Source of the DNA: Sisyra terminalis
Taxonomy: Eukaryota > Arthropoda > Insecta > Neuroptera > Sisyridae
Length of the DNA stretch: 64,000 nt
Assembly (NCBI GenBank): GCA_958496175.1
Contig: OY292277.1
Span: 45,085,050 to 45,149,049, forward strand
Reading direction: 5' to 3'
A program made the translations under genes and the position numbers. Positions 23,001-35,336 of the stretch are shown here, in pieces (positions within the stretch are counted from its first letter, which is position 1; each line of letters starts with the position of its first letter). The notes under the pieces were generated by a model. The model made no database searches and was not told where the DNA came from. It worked only from the letters and a program-made list of their open reading frames with translations.

Positions 23001-25088
23001 TAACCGATAGGTATACTACAGTTGTAGTCCAAATATTGGTCCAATCATGACTCCGTCGTTTAACTTTGAAGATTCCTGAATGGACAAATGCAATTTTTTC
23101 TGTAAAGATTATTAACACAACCCTTTAAAACAGTAGTTCCTAAACTGATTAATGCTTATTTTGTAGTCTATTAACTAAAATTATAATGTCAGATGACTTA
23201 ATAAAAACGATTGTCACGAAAATTGAGGGGGGTGAATTTTTTTAAGGGAGAAGCATAGGTACACATATTTAGAAACGATTGCTTTAAAAGGAATAAGTAA
23301 GTAGTAAGAACGACTCTTAACATTTAAGTAGAGCCGTACTTACTATTACTTAAACCTTTGGTTGAAAACCCTATTTATCGTGGTTCAAAAAAACCCGTCC
23401 TGGTATTTAGCATCTTTGTCTAACTAATAGCGTAGCGCGATTCCTCTTTATCACTTTATTTTCAATACCTAACATCTTTAAGGGCAAGAAACTTCGATTA
23501 GGATCTTTTTATTAAAAGCAGCTTTATAACATTAAATACAAACTATAAATGAAATAAATATACGTCATGAACGAAAAGTTTACACGAAAGTGTACACCTG
23601 GGTGCGTAGAAGTTGAGGCTAAAGAGTCAGCGATAATTGTGACTTTTATAACCTTTTAAATACACTGTTGTGAAGTAATATAGGTTTTATTAGCATACGA
23701 TGTAAAAGAAATGTTTCTCCAAAAGCCAATTAATAATATTTTAAGTAATAGTACTGGCGTGCAATTTTTAACAGGTACCTTATGGAAAATGAATCCACCT
23801 CACTTGTAAAAATATTTAAAAATTAGATTTTATTATCTGTATTATTCATGTACTAATTTCTTATTTTTGTTTTCAGGTAAGAAATGACCAACACCAACAA
23901 ATTATTGATCTACATTTTTAAGTATTGTAAGTTAAATTTTTCATTTAATTGGTATAAGTTTAATCCCTATGATCATTAAATAAGTTTAATTTTAAGAATT
24001 ATGAAGTTTATTCAACTTTGTAACGATCTACGAAATTTGCTTCCCGAACGGCACTGGTTTTTCCATTCCTTTTTTCTCATCTAAGATGTTCCACAATTTT
24101 CCCGTTTCTCTCTCTCTCTTTTACATGGGACGATCCATCTGCATGTTCGACAACGCAGAAAATTTCATGAAAAACTTCTAACTAAATGGTTGTTATTACG
24201 ACATAAAGCACGCGAGAATCCGGCAAGTTTTCAGCATTTTTTCCGGACAAGATAAACGTTCTCGGATGAAAATACCTATAACTCTTTAGCTCGTTACATT
24301 TATAAATTAAATAGTTCCAAAAAAAAAACTACATATATACATAAGTCTTTAGTGTTGGGACACTAATGGTTATGGACTGGTGAAAAGGTTTGTGAATCTT
24401 TCATTGAGTTTGCAATGATTGCACGCCAAATAAATCATCCAACGAAATTCATATATCTGTCATTGATAAAAGCCTTTTACAGATCAAAAGGTCGTAATTC
24501 GAAACAGTTTTTTCGGCCATTATCTAAACGACTTATATTCAAACATCAGAATCAATTTGTTACAATTTTATTGTACCAAATGCTCAGATAAAACCATCAT
24601 TGAGATCGTAAAATTCACGATTCCTAAATCAAAACGCACATTTCGGTCATTCGAGTGGAAAATTAAAACTTTTTACTTGGAAAAAATCTATTGAAGATCA
24701 GTCGTTTACATGTAGATGTTTCCAATGTCAGTGTCAGGATAATCTTTGTCATTATTTTCAACAAATTAAGTGTAAATTTGGTTTCTTCCACACTTCGTGT
24801 GCAGTATTTATTATTCAATTAATCAATTTTCCTCCCCTAGTAGGAGTCGTAAATTTTCAGAGGGTTATTTCAAATTTTTCTATTTTACCCTTCTGATTTA
24901 TTACATTAATCATTTTTGTCCGATTAAATGAAACTTTTGGAGGGCTAATTTTAGGAGGTGTGTAATAAGTCTGTAGTTAACTATACTATGGACAATAAAC
25001 TGATATTTATACCGGAAAAACGTGATACTCAAGCCAAACTTGAAATTTACGTAAAAATTAAAACTAGGCGAATTAAAGGGAAATTCCA
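23001..25088. other. Gene-free AT-rich region
   Basis: No supported gene or repeat. Contains a short CT run near 24110. Confidence 0.4.
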
Positions 25089-26260
25089 GTAGTGTATATA
25101 TTACGAGTAAAGTTAGATTGACGAGTAAACCTAGGTTTACCCAGGTAAACTGTGGATTACTCAAGAAACATGGGCAAAGTAAGAAATATTACTAAAATTG
25201 GACATGTTTCGCACTTTACCCGGGTAAACTACGTTCCACCCATTTTCACTTAACGAGTAAAACTAGGTTTACCCAGGTAAACTGTGGATTACTCAAGAAA
25301 CATGGGCAAAGTAAAAAATATTACTAAAATTGGACATGTTTCGCACTTTACCCGGGTAAACTACGTTCCACCCATTTTCACTTAACGAGTAAAACTAGGT
25401 TTACCCAGGTAAACTGTGGATTACTCAAGAAACATGGGCAAAGTAAAAAATATTACTAAAATTGGACATGTTTCGCACTTTACCCGGGTAAACTAAGTTC
25501 CACCCATTTTCATTTGGTTAAAGTTGAGTTTAGGAACTATTAAAGTTATCAAATTATATCTCCGTTTGTGTGAAGGTTGCCAAAAGAAAATTAAATTTGT
25601 CAAGAAAGGACTTGTGGTTAAACCAATGGTGTTTTCGGAGATAAACAGATAACATTCATCATGGTATATCAAGACCACTTGACAAAATTTGTTCAAATAC
25701 CTGCATTGAAATCGAAATGGGCTAGGGAGGTTGCTAGGAACCTTATTGACATATTTTGCCTTTTTGGGGCTCCATCTATACTCCAATCAGACAACGACTG
25801 GAAATTTGCAAACCTTATCATTGAAAAGTTATGTTCCATGTGGAGTGTCCTCAAAATAGTACATGGCAAACCGCACCACATTCACTTATCTTGCTTGAAT
25901 AAATGAATTATAGCATCCTTAACTTTTATAGAACAGTTTTTATGTTTTCACCCATATTTTGGTAGATTGACTTTTCAGAAATAAACTTTTCAAACATTTC
26001 TGACCTTGTTCTTTTTGTTCCACCCAACTTTAACCAAGTGAAAATGGGTGGAACGTGGTTTATCCAGGTAAAGGAATATTTCGTACTTAACCCATGTTTC
26101 TTGAGTAATCCGTAGTTTACCCGGGTAAACCTAGGTTTGCTCGTCAATCTAACTTTATCCGTAACATTTATACAACATTCGTAGTTCAAGTAAAAGCGAT
26201 GATTCTTTGTGTCAGTGTTAGGCTGTGAATATTTCACGGGAAGTTACTAGTTAAATTATT
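25089..26260. mobile_element. Inverted-repeat element with 132-bp tandem subterminal repeats and a captured integrase piece
   Basis: Left arm: three tandem 132-bp units (CTAGGTTTACCCAGGTAAACTG at 25131, 25263 and 25395) ending near 25517. Right arm: one inverted diverged unit at about 26020-26175 (CCCGGGTAAACCTAGGTTTGCTCGTCAATCTAACTTTA). Both arms end outward in ACGAGTAAAGTTAGATTGACGAG-type text. The core holds a degenerate integrase fragment. A terminal piece of the same family lies at 19876-19934. The palindromic ACCCGGGT may be a transposase-binding motif. Confidence 0.7.
25565..25900 (+). pseudogene. Retroelement-type integrase core fragment (KRBA2/gypsy-integrase-like), broken
   Basis: Translation shows GLVVKPMVFSEIN, then after a stop and a deletion MVYQDHLTKFVQI, LIDIFCLFGAPSILQSDN and LKIVHGKPHH. 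These match the rve integrase core around the first and second catalytic Asp of the KRAB-A-domain-containing-2-like family, a domesticated/gypsy-type integrase common in arthropod genomes. The stretch that normally joins the two halves is missing and the reading frame is lost after HGKPHH. It is a dead fragment inside the inverted-repeat element. Confidence 0.75.
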
Positions 26261-28272
26261 TTTTAGTTACAGAATGGATAACTTTGGAATCGTTGGTAGT
26301 AAAAAATTTTTTAAAGCTTTCTTGGTACTTCCTTTCATATATACCTAAATTATCTCTAAACTGAATTGAAAAGAAAAAAATTAAAAACGAACAATAATAA
26401 GACACGATTTTCAAGTTGGTGTCAAGCTTACGAATAACGCAATTCTAAATTTGTCTTTGAACCAAAAATATGTACGCAAATTATTTGAAGTTCAAAACCT
26501 GCAGTATACTGTAGAAAATCTTCAGGTGGTTAAACATAAAAAAATCATAAAAAATAGATTTTTTTTTCCGTTACAAATGAAATTTATAAAAGTACAAAAA
26601 AAAATAACTACATTTGCTCTTATTAAATGATTAAATTTATAGTTTCAAATTATCCAAAATGTTTTTATAGCTCCCTTTCTCCAACTCAATCGGGTACTTT
26701 CCAACAAATGGCACACACCGAATTTTATATCTGCCACCCCAACGCGTCCAACTCACCCCTACAACATTCACATTCAATTCCAGCCACGCACCCTCTTATA
26801 TTCCGATTTGACATCTGAAAACTTTAGAAAAGTCCTCACTCACATATAACATGTCATAGTAAAAACCATCCCATTTCCTCAATGAAATAAGGAAATCCTG
26901 GACTCCTTTTGTCCAATTACCACTCCTGGAAGATTAATTTTGACGTTTCAGTAGATTAGAGTTTAAATATGTAAAACGAAAAGAAAAAAAAACGTGGACA
27001 TAAATATGTATGGCATAATACGAACTACAAGTTTAGAAATCTCACCCTTTATACAGTACATAAGTAGACTAATCATGTAGCACGTGCTATTTGTCACTAA
27101 TCTTAAATATTGTCTCCGATCCCTCGAAATTGTTTAGAAAGGGGAACCCTAAATGGTGATTTTTTGTATTCCACAATGTGCATCAGTTTCGATCAGTGGG
27201 TCTTAAACTTTTATTTATTGGCTCATAAATCCTGTCGAACGTCGTTAAAACTGTTATGATTTTATGATTTATATGCGTTAAAATCGGTTCATAACGACAA
27301 AGATAAAATGACTCTTTGAGTACTTGTTTTAATTTTTGACTGAAGAAAGATAAACACTTGAAAGAAATCCATTATGTACTTATCTAAACAAAATAATTAT
27401 TTTGGGATGTTCCTGATAGTTTTATCGATAAATTATGATATTATCGCACGTATTGAATTATTATTTACAAAAGTAAATAAAAATGTTCTTAAAAATTTTG
27501 ATCTATTTTGTATTCAAGTACTAATAAGCTTTAAAGTAAAAGATTTACAAATCAATAGGTATGATTTTTTATGGTTGGCGCCATCGTTATCAAGTCTAAC
27601 CAAAACTGTGGACAAAATATTGTTTATTTTTTTATTACTGGTTTTAAGAAATTCATATTCTAATCATTTGATTTTTCTAATATTTATTTTTTGAATTATG
27701 CCAAAAGAGTTTTACTTCCAGAAGTATTATCAATATATTTTTATAATGATATACTTACTTGCTATATTTTGTCTTCTGATGCTTTTTCCAACACTTTGAA
27801 TCAAGGAAATCTACTCCTCCCATATTCCCAGTTTATCTTCAATTTTCGTTAAGAATTTTACCCAACTCCTTAACTCGAAAATCGTTCTTTTGTAACTCTT
27901 CTCCAAAGATTTGAGTTTGTAATCCTATCCTTCCATTTGATTTTGTTTATTTTTCTCCAACACATTATTTGCATAGGGTCCAGTGATCAAGGAAATCTGG
28001 AATATCAGAAAACTTTATTAGATTACGCAACATGCAGGAAATTTTTAACTTCTTCATATATCTATTAGTATTTAGATTGGAAAAGATGTAGTCCTCATTG
28101 AAAATAAGCATATTAGCATATAGTAAAGAAGTTTTTTTTATAGTTAAGATTAGAAGGGCAAATCGAATTTTGATTTGGAAAATTAGTGAATTTGTGTTAA
28201 AGAAAAAAATTGGATACCCAGATTTTAATTCTCTTTCGTAGATTTATGTTTTTCTCGATATAGTACATGCAC
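26261..28272. other. Gene-free AT-rich region
   Basis: No recognised gene. The 106-codon frame at 27374-27694 is low-complexity. CAGTGGGTCTTAAACTTTT near 27197 looks like a lone hAT end. TAGCACGTGCTA near 27078 is a perfect 12-bp palindrome around an E-box. Confidence 0.4.
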
Positions 28273-28457
28273 TAGGGATGCAAACGATAACAATATCGAT
28301 ATAAATATCGATGTTTTAACATCGATGTTGAAACTCTAAACATCGATGATATATCGTTCTTTACAAGCTATGTTTTATGAACGATATTTTATCATAGCAC
28401 CACCTTACATTCCGATTTATGATCTACAGCTACCCATATAAGCAGATACCTCTCTTA

Positions 28458-28630
28458 AGCAGGCCATTCACGCTCTGACTTGCAGTCCGACTTTCGAAGT
28501 TGGATCTAAAGTCGGACCGTGAATGGTGTTGTTGGAAGTTGAATGTTTAGTCGGACTAGTCGGATCATTTAGGGGATCCAACTAGCAGTCCGACTAACAA
28601 TACTGCAAGTCGGAGCATGAATGACCTGCT
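28458..28630. mobile_element. PIF/Harbinger-like MITE, copy 2 (nested)
   Basis: Inverted relative to copy 1 at 16903-17072. Ends AGCAGGCCATTCACG and CATGAATGACCTGCT, with 3-bp target duplication TTA (28455-28457 and 28631-28633). 173 bp, no coding capacity. Confidence 0.85.
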
Positions 28631-28653
28631 TTAGTTACAGGCGTAGATTTGTG

Positions 28654-28752
28654 AACTTCGTCAGTTTATAATATAACACGTGAGATTATAAATTAACAAT
28701 AGGTTTGGTTAAATTATAATCTAATGTCGTTAAATTATAAACTGACGAAGTT
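28654..28752. repeat. Small hairpin repeat
   Basis: Perfect 19-bp arms AACTTCGTCAGTTTATAAT (28654-28672) and its complement (28734-28752), with further pairing inside (GATTATAAATTAAC / GTTAAATTATAATC). Confidence 0.7.
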
Positions 28753-29225
28753 TAAATTTTTACGGTATAGTATTTAATTACTTAAGAAATATTTTAAGTA
28801 AACATATTTAAATGATGGTAAAAACTATCGAAAAAATCGATATATCGTTCATAAACTTTGATGTTTGACTTTTAGAAAAATCGATGTTTTTATGAGCAAT
28901 ATTGCATCCCTATATGCCACCCATATCTCTTTAGAATTTCAATAATTTTTGCCTAAAATAGACTTTTAACGCTTTTGATTTCATCAGTAAAATATATGCT
29001 TCCAATGATGATTAGGACTGTATACCAAAGTTTCTTTATGGTGCCTTATAAAATTATTAAGGTAATTTTTCTGGGAGAAAAGTTGTGATGCTGCGTCTTG
29101 TTTCTTCCTTGCTTTTCCGGAATTTTATCATCTTCCGTTGTTTTTCTTCTCTTCATGTTACATTTTCCTTGTTTGTCTTCACTCTTTATGATAAGTTTCT
29201 TCCCTGGATGTCCTTGGATACAATA

Positions 29226-30250
29226 GGGGGACCGGAAAGTAATGTCGTTTTTTAATATAAAATTAAAACACAAAATTTTAAAATAAGTTTTGAATATCAT
29301 TTAAGTTTTCAATTCTTTTACCCCTTAGAAAATATTTTAGCATTTAAAATAAATAGAATTTTGACGATTATCGTGGATAAGGCAATATCGCCCATTCTTT
29401 GTTCTGCAGAGGAGTCTGACTTTATCGTAATCAAGTTTTCTCTACTGGCAGTTCTTTGAAACTCTTGGGTACTTGGTTAGTCAACCAATATTGCTTTGGA
29501 ATATTTGATATATCTTCGACTGTTTGCCATGGATTTGATATGACTTCCTCCCTTAACGTCTTATTGATTAAAGTTTTTATCACTCTTGGTTGGTACTAAT
29601 TGGAGAACTCAAAATTTTCGATTCAAACTCATTTGGCATTAATGAACATCCAATGCAATTGAATAAATATTGAAAATATTTGTGGTAACAACTTTATGTT
29701 ACTAATCTGTCAAACTTAAAGAGAATACAACACCGAATTGGTATTTCTTCGGGTATTTAAATACAAATTTCAGAAAAGTTAATAATTTTTAACCTTTTAC
29801 AAACTATCCTAATACTCGAATCATAAAATGTCTTTAGTACGATTTGAAATAACTTAAAGGTTCTATCAATGTGCAGAATACTAAATCGAATGGACTCAAA
29901 ATGAACTAATCAAATCCTGAAATAAGTACTCAAGAGGAAAATTCTAAAAGGGGATGATAAAAAAACCTCTGAAAAACCAAGACTTCTGAACCTCGGAAGA
30001 AAGGATCCCAAAATGCTAGTGGGTCTGCTAATTTGACATCTGGACATGAGCTGGGAAACATAACAAAGATCCTATTGACTGCCAACTGAAATTTATCTCA
30101 GAAGCTGACCTGACCAATTGGAATTAGAAACAAGCTTTAGGATGCAATAGTCCTTTTAGGACGCAACGCAGAAGAACTCTTAGGAAAGGTCCCCAGAGTT
30201 AAGACGAAGAAGTCTATAGGTTCAGAATCGACATTACTTTCCGGTCCCTT
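29226..30250 (-). mobile_element. Decayed mariner-like element, copy 1
   Basis: Inverted ends GGGGGACCGGAAAGTAATGTCG and CGACATTACTTTCCGGTCCC lie beside TA at 29224-29225 and 30251-30252. The right-end family text (AAACACAAAATTTT, GTCAGACTCCTCTGCAGAA, on the minus strand) matches 38701-40050. The transposase is too decayed to read. Size is close to the usual 1.3 kb less deletions. Confidence 0.7.
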
Positions 30251-30483
30251 TAATATTGTCATTCTACTAAGATCCTATTAACTAAAATGGATAGTCTGGA
30301 TGTAAAATGAGCTTTAGAAAGTTTTTCCTTCTTTTCTTTTCATACAAGTTCCTATATTTTGCTGTATATCAGGCCACATTGCTTTTTCGTAGACTATGAC
30401 TTTAGGTTACACAGGCTAACGCAGGCTTTACCAATTGGAACTGGAAATAGTGTTGGGTCTCAATAATCTTTCTAAGGTAGAGA

Positions 30484-30663
30484 TGCCCCAAGGTTTGTAA
30501 ATTACACAGGTTGCTCTATTAGAAAAAAAAAAATGACGTCATACGAAGAATTTTGAAATTGATCAGTCTGAAGATATGTACGAATTTCTTCTGGATACGT
30601 CACGTATCCATCACGTAGTCACCATGAGGCCACCTGTGTATTTTATAAACCTTGGGGATGCCC
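30484..30663. mobile_element. MITE with imperfect inverted ends
   Basis: Left GATGCCCCAAGGTTTGTAAATTACACAGG and right CACCTGTGTATTTTATAAACCTTGGGGATGCCC are inverted complements over about 30 bp. About 180 bp. Class unknown. Confidence 0.6.
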
Positions 30664-31816
30664 ATTGTCCAACATGATTTTATGGAGGGCCTGATTTAAA
30701 ACTTGTATTTCTACAGCGGGTCGAAGAAAATTTTCAATAGTTAAGCAATACCAATAATTATACATAGATGGCTTAAAATTATGTTGGAATATGGAGTAAA
30801 GTATGTTAAATAGGCCAATCTAGGGTGTAAAGTACATAGGTCTCGGAAATTTATTGATTTATATTTGTGGAACACTATCACATATGTTTTTGTTATCTAC
30901 CTATTGAAATTAAATTAAATACTTTGGGACTTCTGGTATATATTTCAACACACCGAAATATACATATACTATATGATAAATGTGTGTATATACAAATTTG
31001 TCGCTACCTAACATCATTACTTATTCAGTTTAGGACATATTTATATTAGAGGGAGTGAAAAATAAATAAGGTCTCGAGGAATTTATTTTTATAAGTCTAA
31101 CAACGGTACCCTGTCATATTTATATAGTGTGAAAGTGAAATAATAATAATATTTAAACTTGACAATATTTTAAACAAACAAACAATGAATTCATTTCGGT
31201 TTAAATGTCCATTCGATATTATATAATGGAAATAATTCATTTTTTCCTACCTCAACTAATCCAAGCATAGATATATATTACACGTAGAAGTATAGGCTAA
31301 AGCTAAAGCTATTTCACGCTACATTTTTCGGGGTTATGAGGTGTAAAAATGAAAATTTTAATTAATCGCGATGAAATCAAGCGGTAGATTATTGTTGACA
31401 TTTTCCATTTCATCCTACAATTTTGTTTTATTAAAACTTATTAATATTTATGGAGTTAAAAATAAAGTTACAAAGTATCAAGCAAATAAAATCAATAGGT
31501 TGTATCAATAGGGGATGGTTATGGAAATTTTTTTTTTCAGTTTTTTTGTGTTCTAATTATTTTATATTGGGATTTTGGCAAAAAATATGGTCAATAAGTG
31601 TTATGCATTAATTTTAGGGATTAATAGATTACGGACATTTTATAATTAATAAAAAAAATCAACCCTTTTAGCTAGTAGGTATGTACCTATATCGGTGCTT
31701 TCCATACTAATTTAGTTATTATTTAAATTTTTTTAATTGGTATTCCTGCATAATGGTTTGTTACTATCGCGTTTTGCATCTGTTATAGATAATTAATATG
31801 CAAACCAAAGAAAAGA
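30664..31816. other. Gene-free AT-rich region
   Basis: Nothing recognised. Confidence 0.4.
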
Positions 31817-32784
31817 ATGATTTTAGATATAAGGGAAACAAATTGTGCTTTTAAAGCTACTTTAAATTAAAATATAGGGAATTAAATTAAAAGCCTTGAA
31901 AAGCTCAATATTGCTTGTCCTCGACAAAATATTTTGCCTTTTTTTTAATAAGTTCCTTTTGGAATATCTAATTTGAGCTTTTTACTTCCAAAATCGATTA
32001 TCATTTTTTGTTTCCGGATTCTCAATACTTCTACGTCCATTTGATTTTCTTCATCCTTCTCCAACTTTTCAAAGCTCTCTAGAAACTTCTTTCCTTGTTT
32101 TCTCGATACTTTTCATTTATCTTTTGTTTTGAAAACATTTTTTTTCAAGGCTACCTACTCAAATAAAACAAATTTGGCGCGTAATTTAATTTTAAATTAG
32201 ATTTTTATGACGGTGGTAAAGTTAAAAAAAAAGGTGTACTACATCTGAAATAATGTTAAGGGTTCATACCCCTCCGTGAGTAGACTATTTTTATAGAATA
32301 GATTACCATGATTTTAGATATAAGGGAAACAAATTGTGCTTTTAAAGATACTTTAAATTAAAATTTAGGTGATAGGTGATTAAATTAAAAGCCTTGAAAA
32401 ACTTAATATTGCTTGTCCTCGACAAAATATTTTGCCTTTTTTTAATAAGTTCCTTTTGGAACATCTAATATGAGCTTTTTGTTTCCGGATTATTCTCAAT
32501 ACTTTTACGTCCATTTGATTTACTTCACTCTTCTCCAACTTTTCAAAGCTCTCCAGAAACTTATTTCCTTGTTTTCTCGATACTTTTCATTTATCTTTTG
32601 TTTTGAAAACATTTTTTTTCCAAGGCTACCTACTCAAACAAAACAAATTTGGCGAGTAATTTAATTCTAAATTAGATTTTTATGACGGTGGTAAAGTTAC
32701 AAAAAAAGGTGCACTACATCTGAAACAATTTTAAGGGTTCATACCCCTCCGTGAGTAGACTATTTTTATAGAATAGATTACCAT
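31817..32784. repeat. Tandem duplication of a 491-bp unit
   Basis: Unit 1 is 31817-32307 and unit 2 is 32308-32784. Both start ATGATTTTAGATATAAGGGAAACAAATTGTGC and end GTGAGTAGACTATTTTTATAGAATAGATTACCAT. Differences are few, so the duplication looks recent compared with other repeats here. No coding content. Confidence 0.9.
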
Positions 32785-35096
32785 AATCATTTCCTTGACA
32801 CCCCCTAAAATAAAGGAAGGACGTCTGCCAGCCACGTGACACACACCCTTACGACACAGAATTCAAACATTAATCTAATTATAAATTATGATCATAATCA
32901 TTAGGACATGCAATATGTACAAACTCCGCATTCACAAATCTCTATAGAATTTTCGGCTGAACACAACCCTTAAGCCCCGTTTCCGCTTAAAGCCTACCCC
33001 AATGGAAATAGTCCAGGTATTGACTGGCTAGAATAAACGGAATTGACGTAAAATAATAGTGGTATAAGTACTAATGTAAATGTTAATTTTAACATCCCTT
33101 AAATGAATAGGGACACAAAACAGGAATAGAAACTCGAAAGGGAAGTACCGGTTTGGGGATGTTGGTATGACACTAAAGCCCAGGTATATTTGTTATTTAG
33201 TTTTCGAAAATTTAAAAAAAAAAGCTTTAATATAATTTGTAATGAGGCCAACAGGAAATGTCTTGTGTATTTGGAAGGGTAAAGTTGTAAATGTATGTAC
33301 TATAGAGGGATGAAACTTTTCCATTATTATTCAATCCAATTATAGAGCATTGACTGGAGGGAACAAAGAGCCTTTTTTAGATTAGTTTATGTTGTAATTT
33401 AATTTTTTCACTCGTCAACTAGGAAATTCAATTGGAAATCCTTAGATTTAATAAGCGGGAAAATTACATTTTCTTATTTTAATTAAAACGAAACACATAT
33501 TAAATCTAATAGTAATATCAACGATTTATAGTGGGATGAAGCCATTGCATTGTCTTCGAAAGGGATGGGGGTCTTATGTTGGTGGTTTGTTAGGAATATT
33601 TGAAGAAATTTCAAAACTGATTTTCGTGTAAGGGATGCCATATAGATGAATATTTTAGCAGGCGCGTAATTTACGCGCCGATTTGCCTACAAGATAATAT
33701 TCCGTTGAAAGAAAATGGGCTGGAAGCGAAGGGATGAAAGGATTTTAAGGGAATAAATGGAAAGGAAGTGAAGCGAACAGATTACACAATTGTGCTTTAT
33801 TCAAATATTGATTATTCAATTTTTGGTTAAATTCAATGTCACTTATCAATACTTGGTAGTAGTAAAATTTTGCGAAAATTTATTTACTCGAAACAAAGAT
33901 AAATCTTCCTAGAGGGCTGAATTCTTACTACATCGTTGCATTATATTTAATATTTATTTTCCAAAATATTAACGATGTGATTATATGCTTCGACATAGTC
34001 CAGACAACAACGCGAAAATTACCTATGGCTTTTTATTTTTATCCCGAAAACGTTAGTCTGGCGTCCAGATGTAAATATAAACACATAGTAAGTCGCTTAC
34101 TTGATAATTAAACGCAAGTCTCCTCAATTAAAAACGATTCTGGTTTTTTTCTTTGAAGAGCTTTTCGAAATAAATCAATCGAAAAATAGAAGGAAAATAG
34201 ATTGAAACTAAACAGACATCTCTTTCCAATCCAACACTGCGATTGTAAACAAAAGCCTAATAAAAATTTGTTACCGGAAAATGAGCTTTTATGATAGTTT
34301 CCAATTCAATAATCAATTTATTAAGATCAATAATCACTGACCAAAAGTTTATTTGATTTATAAAAGATTTTGCGTTTATTTTAGACTAGGAAAGATCTAT
34401 AAAATCAAACTTGTTTTGATAATCGAATAGATCCTTATGCAAAAAAATTGCATAAACTACTTATGAAATTTATTCTAGATGAAAATATTTTCTACTTTTT
34501 AACTTTGGTCTTCATGAAAAAAATAAAATTTCCCGAAATTCTAGAAAATTTTCTTGTCTCTTCAAGTCTTAATATCTTCTAAAAGTGGTTTTAATGCAGC
34601 GATATAAATTTTTTTCATACCGACAATAAAATTCATTATTACTGTAATTTATTGTTGACATCTGCCTTATTTGATCGGATATTGATCTTTGTTAAACGTC
34701 TTTAAATTGCATACGTACTCGTGTTCATCCCTTATGGGATGTTTCGAAAGTGAATTGCATTCAATTGAATCTTTGATCATTTCTCAAATTTGGGTTTGTC
34801 AAGTATCATCATATTGCAATAATGGGGACCAAACTTCCCCCTTATTTTTACGTCTTATTCTCGTTATCGCCTTAATTCACTTTGCGGAGTGTTGACATCT
34901 TATTCACGTTTCACTATTGCCTGTTGTGCTTCCCCTATTCAAAAGTGGATGTTTTCGAAATATGAATAGTAATTGCATTTTCTGTTCAAAATGATATTCA
35001 ATTTCAACGTGTTTCAGGCCACCCTATAATACCTTAAACCGAAAATACATTCATGTTTTTTTTTTCAAATATTTTCTTGTTTTTAAGATATAAAAA
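32785..35096. other. Gene-free region with some less AT-rich text
   Basis: No gene recognised. Contains an E-box CACGTG near 32835 and the GC-rich palindrome at 33661-33679. Confidence 0.4.
33661..33679. repeat. GC-rich perfect palindrome
   Basis: GGCGCGTAA, one T, then TTACGCGCC: nine-base perfect arms in an AT-rich background. Could bind a dimeric regulator; no further evidence. Confidence 0.6.
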
Positions 35097-35336
35097 ATAT
35101 ATTGTGGTCTTATTTATGTAAAATAATTTACAAATATAAACATAAATTTAAACAAAAGTTCAAACAAATAAATTACTTACGTATTTCGATTGCCAAGCAA
35201 TCTTCATCAGTGGTCATCAAGTAGTATTGAATTGCTCAGTAACTGATATGTGATGAGTTACCAGACAGTCACTACACAGTTGTATATACTGTATAAAAAG
35301 TATAACTGTTCAAAGTCAACGAAAAAATCTAATTTG
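35097..35336 (-). repeat. Dispersed repeat with hammerhead-like core, family C copy 2
   Basis: Homologous and collinear with 20874-21110. It has an extra segment (CAGACAGTCACTACACAGTTG) near 35262. Confidence 0.75.
35175..35213 (-). ncRNA. Hammerhead-like motif, family C copy 2 (catalytic box intact)
   Basis: Minus strand: CCA, CTGATGA, extra A, stem II GATTGC-TTG-GCAATC (perfect six pairs), GAAA, then TACGTA. Copy 1 has ATACGTATC-TGG here, whereas this copy reads ATACGTAAGT, so the cleavage-side strand is damaged while the catalytic box is kept. The two copies complement each other in showing the ancestral motif. Confidence 0.6.

Larger units (their letters stand above)
28273..28912. mobile_element. 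hAT-type non-autonomous element with nested insertions
   Basis: Inverted ends TAGGGATGCAA and TTGCATCCCTA enclose 640 bp. Subterminal regions carry repeated ATCGAT motifs (AACATCGATGTT, AAACATCGATGATATATCG, AAAATCGATATATCGTTC), as hAT transposase-binding regions often do. A Harbinger-like MITE (28458-28630) and a small hairpin (28654-28752) sit inside, so the hAT copy is the oldest. A clean 8-bp target duplication is not visible (ATGCAC versus ATGCCAC). Confidence 0.7.

Noticed and set aside
25085..25520. 132-bp tandem repeats as a CRISPR-like or satellite array
   Set aside because: Only three units, no spacers, eukaryotic context, and an inverted partner at 26.0-26.2 kb shows they are transposon arms.
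27197..27215. CAGTGGGTCTTAAACTTTT, a hAT-like terminus
   Set aside because: No matching inverted end or target duplication found nearby, so it is a lone similarity.
27374..27694. 106-codon plus-strand open frame
   Set aside because: Ile/Leu/Phe/Asn-rich translation of AT-rich DNA with no domain; not supported as a gene.
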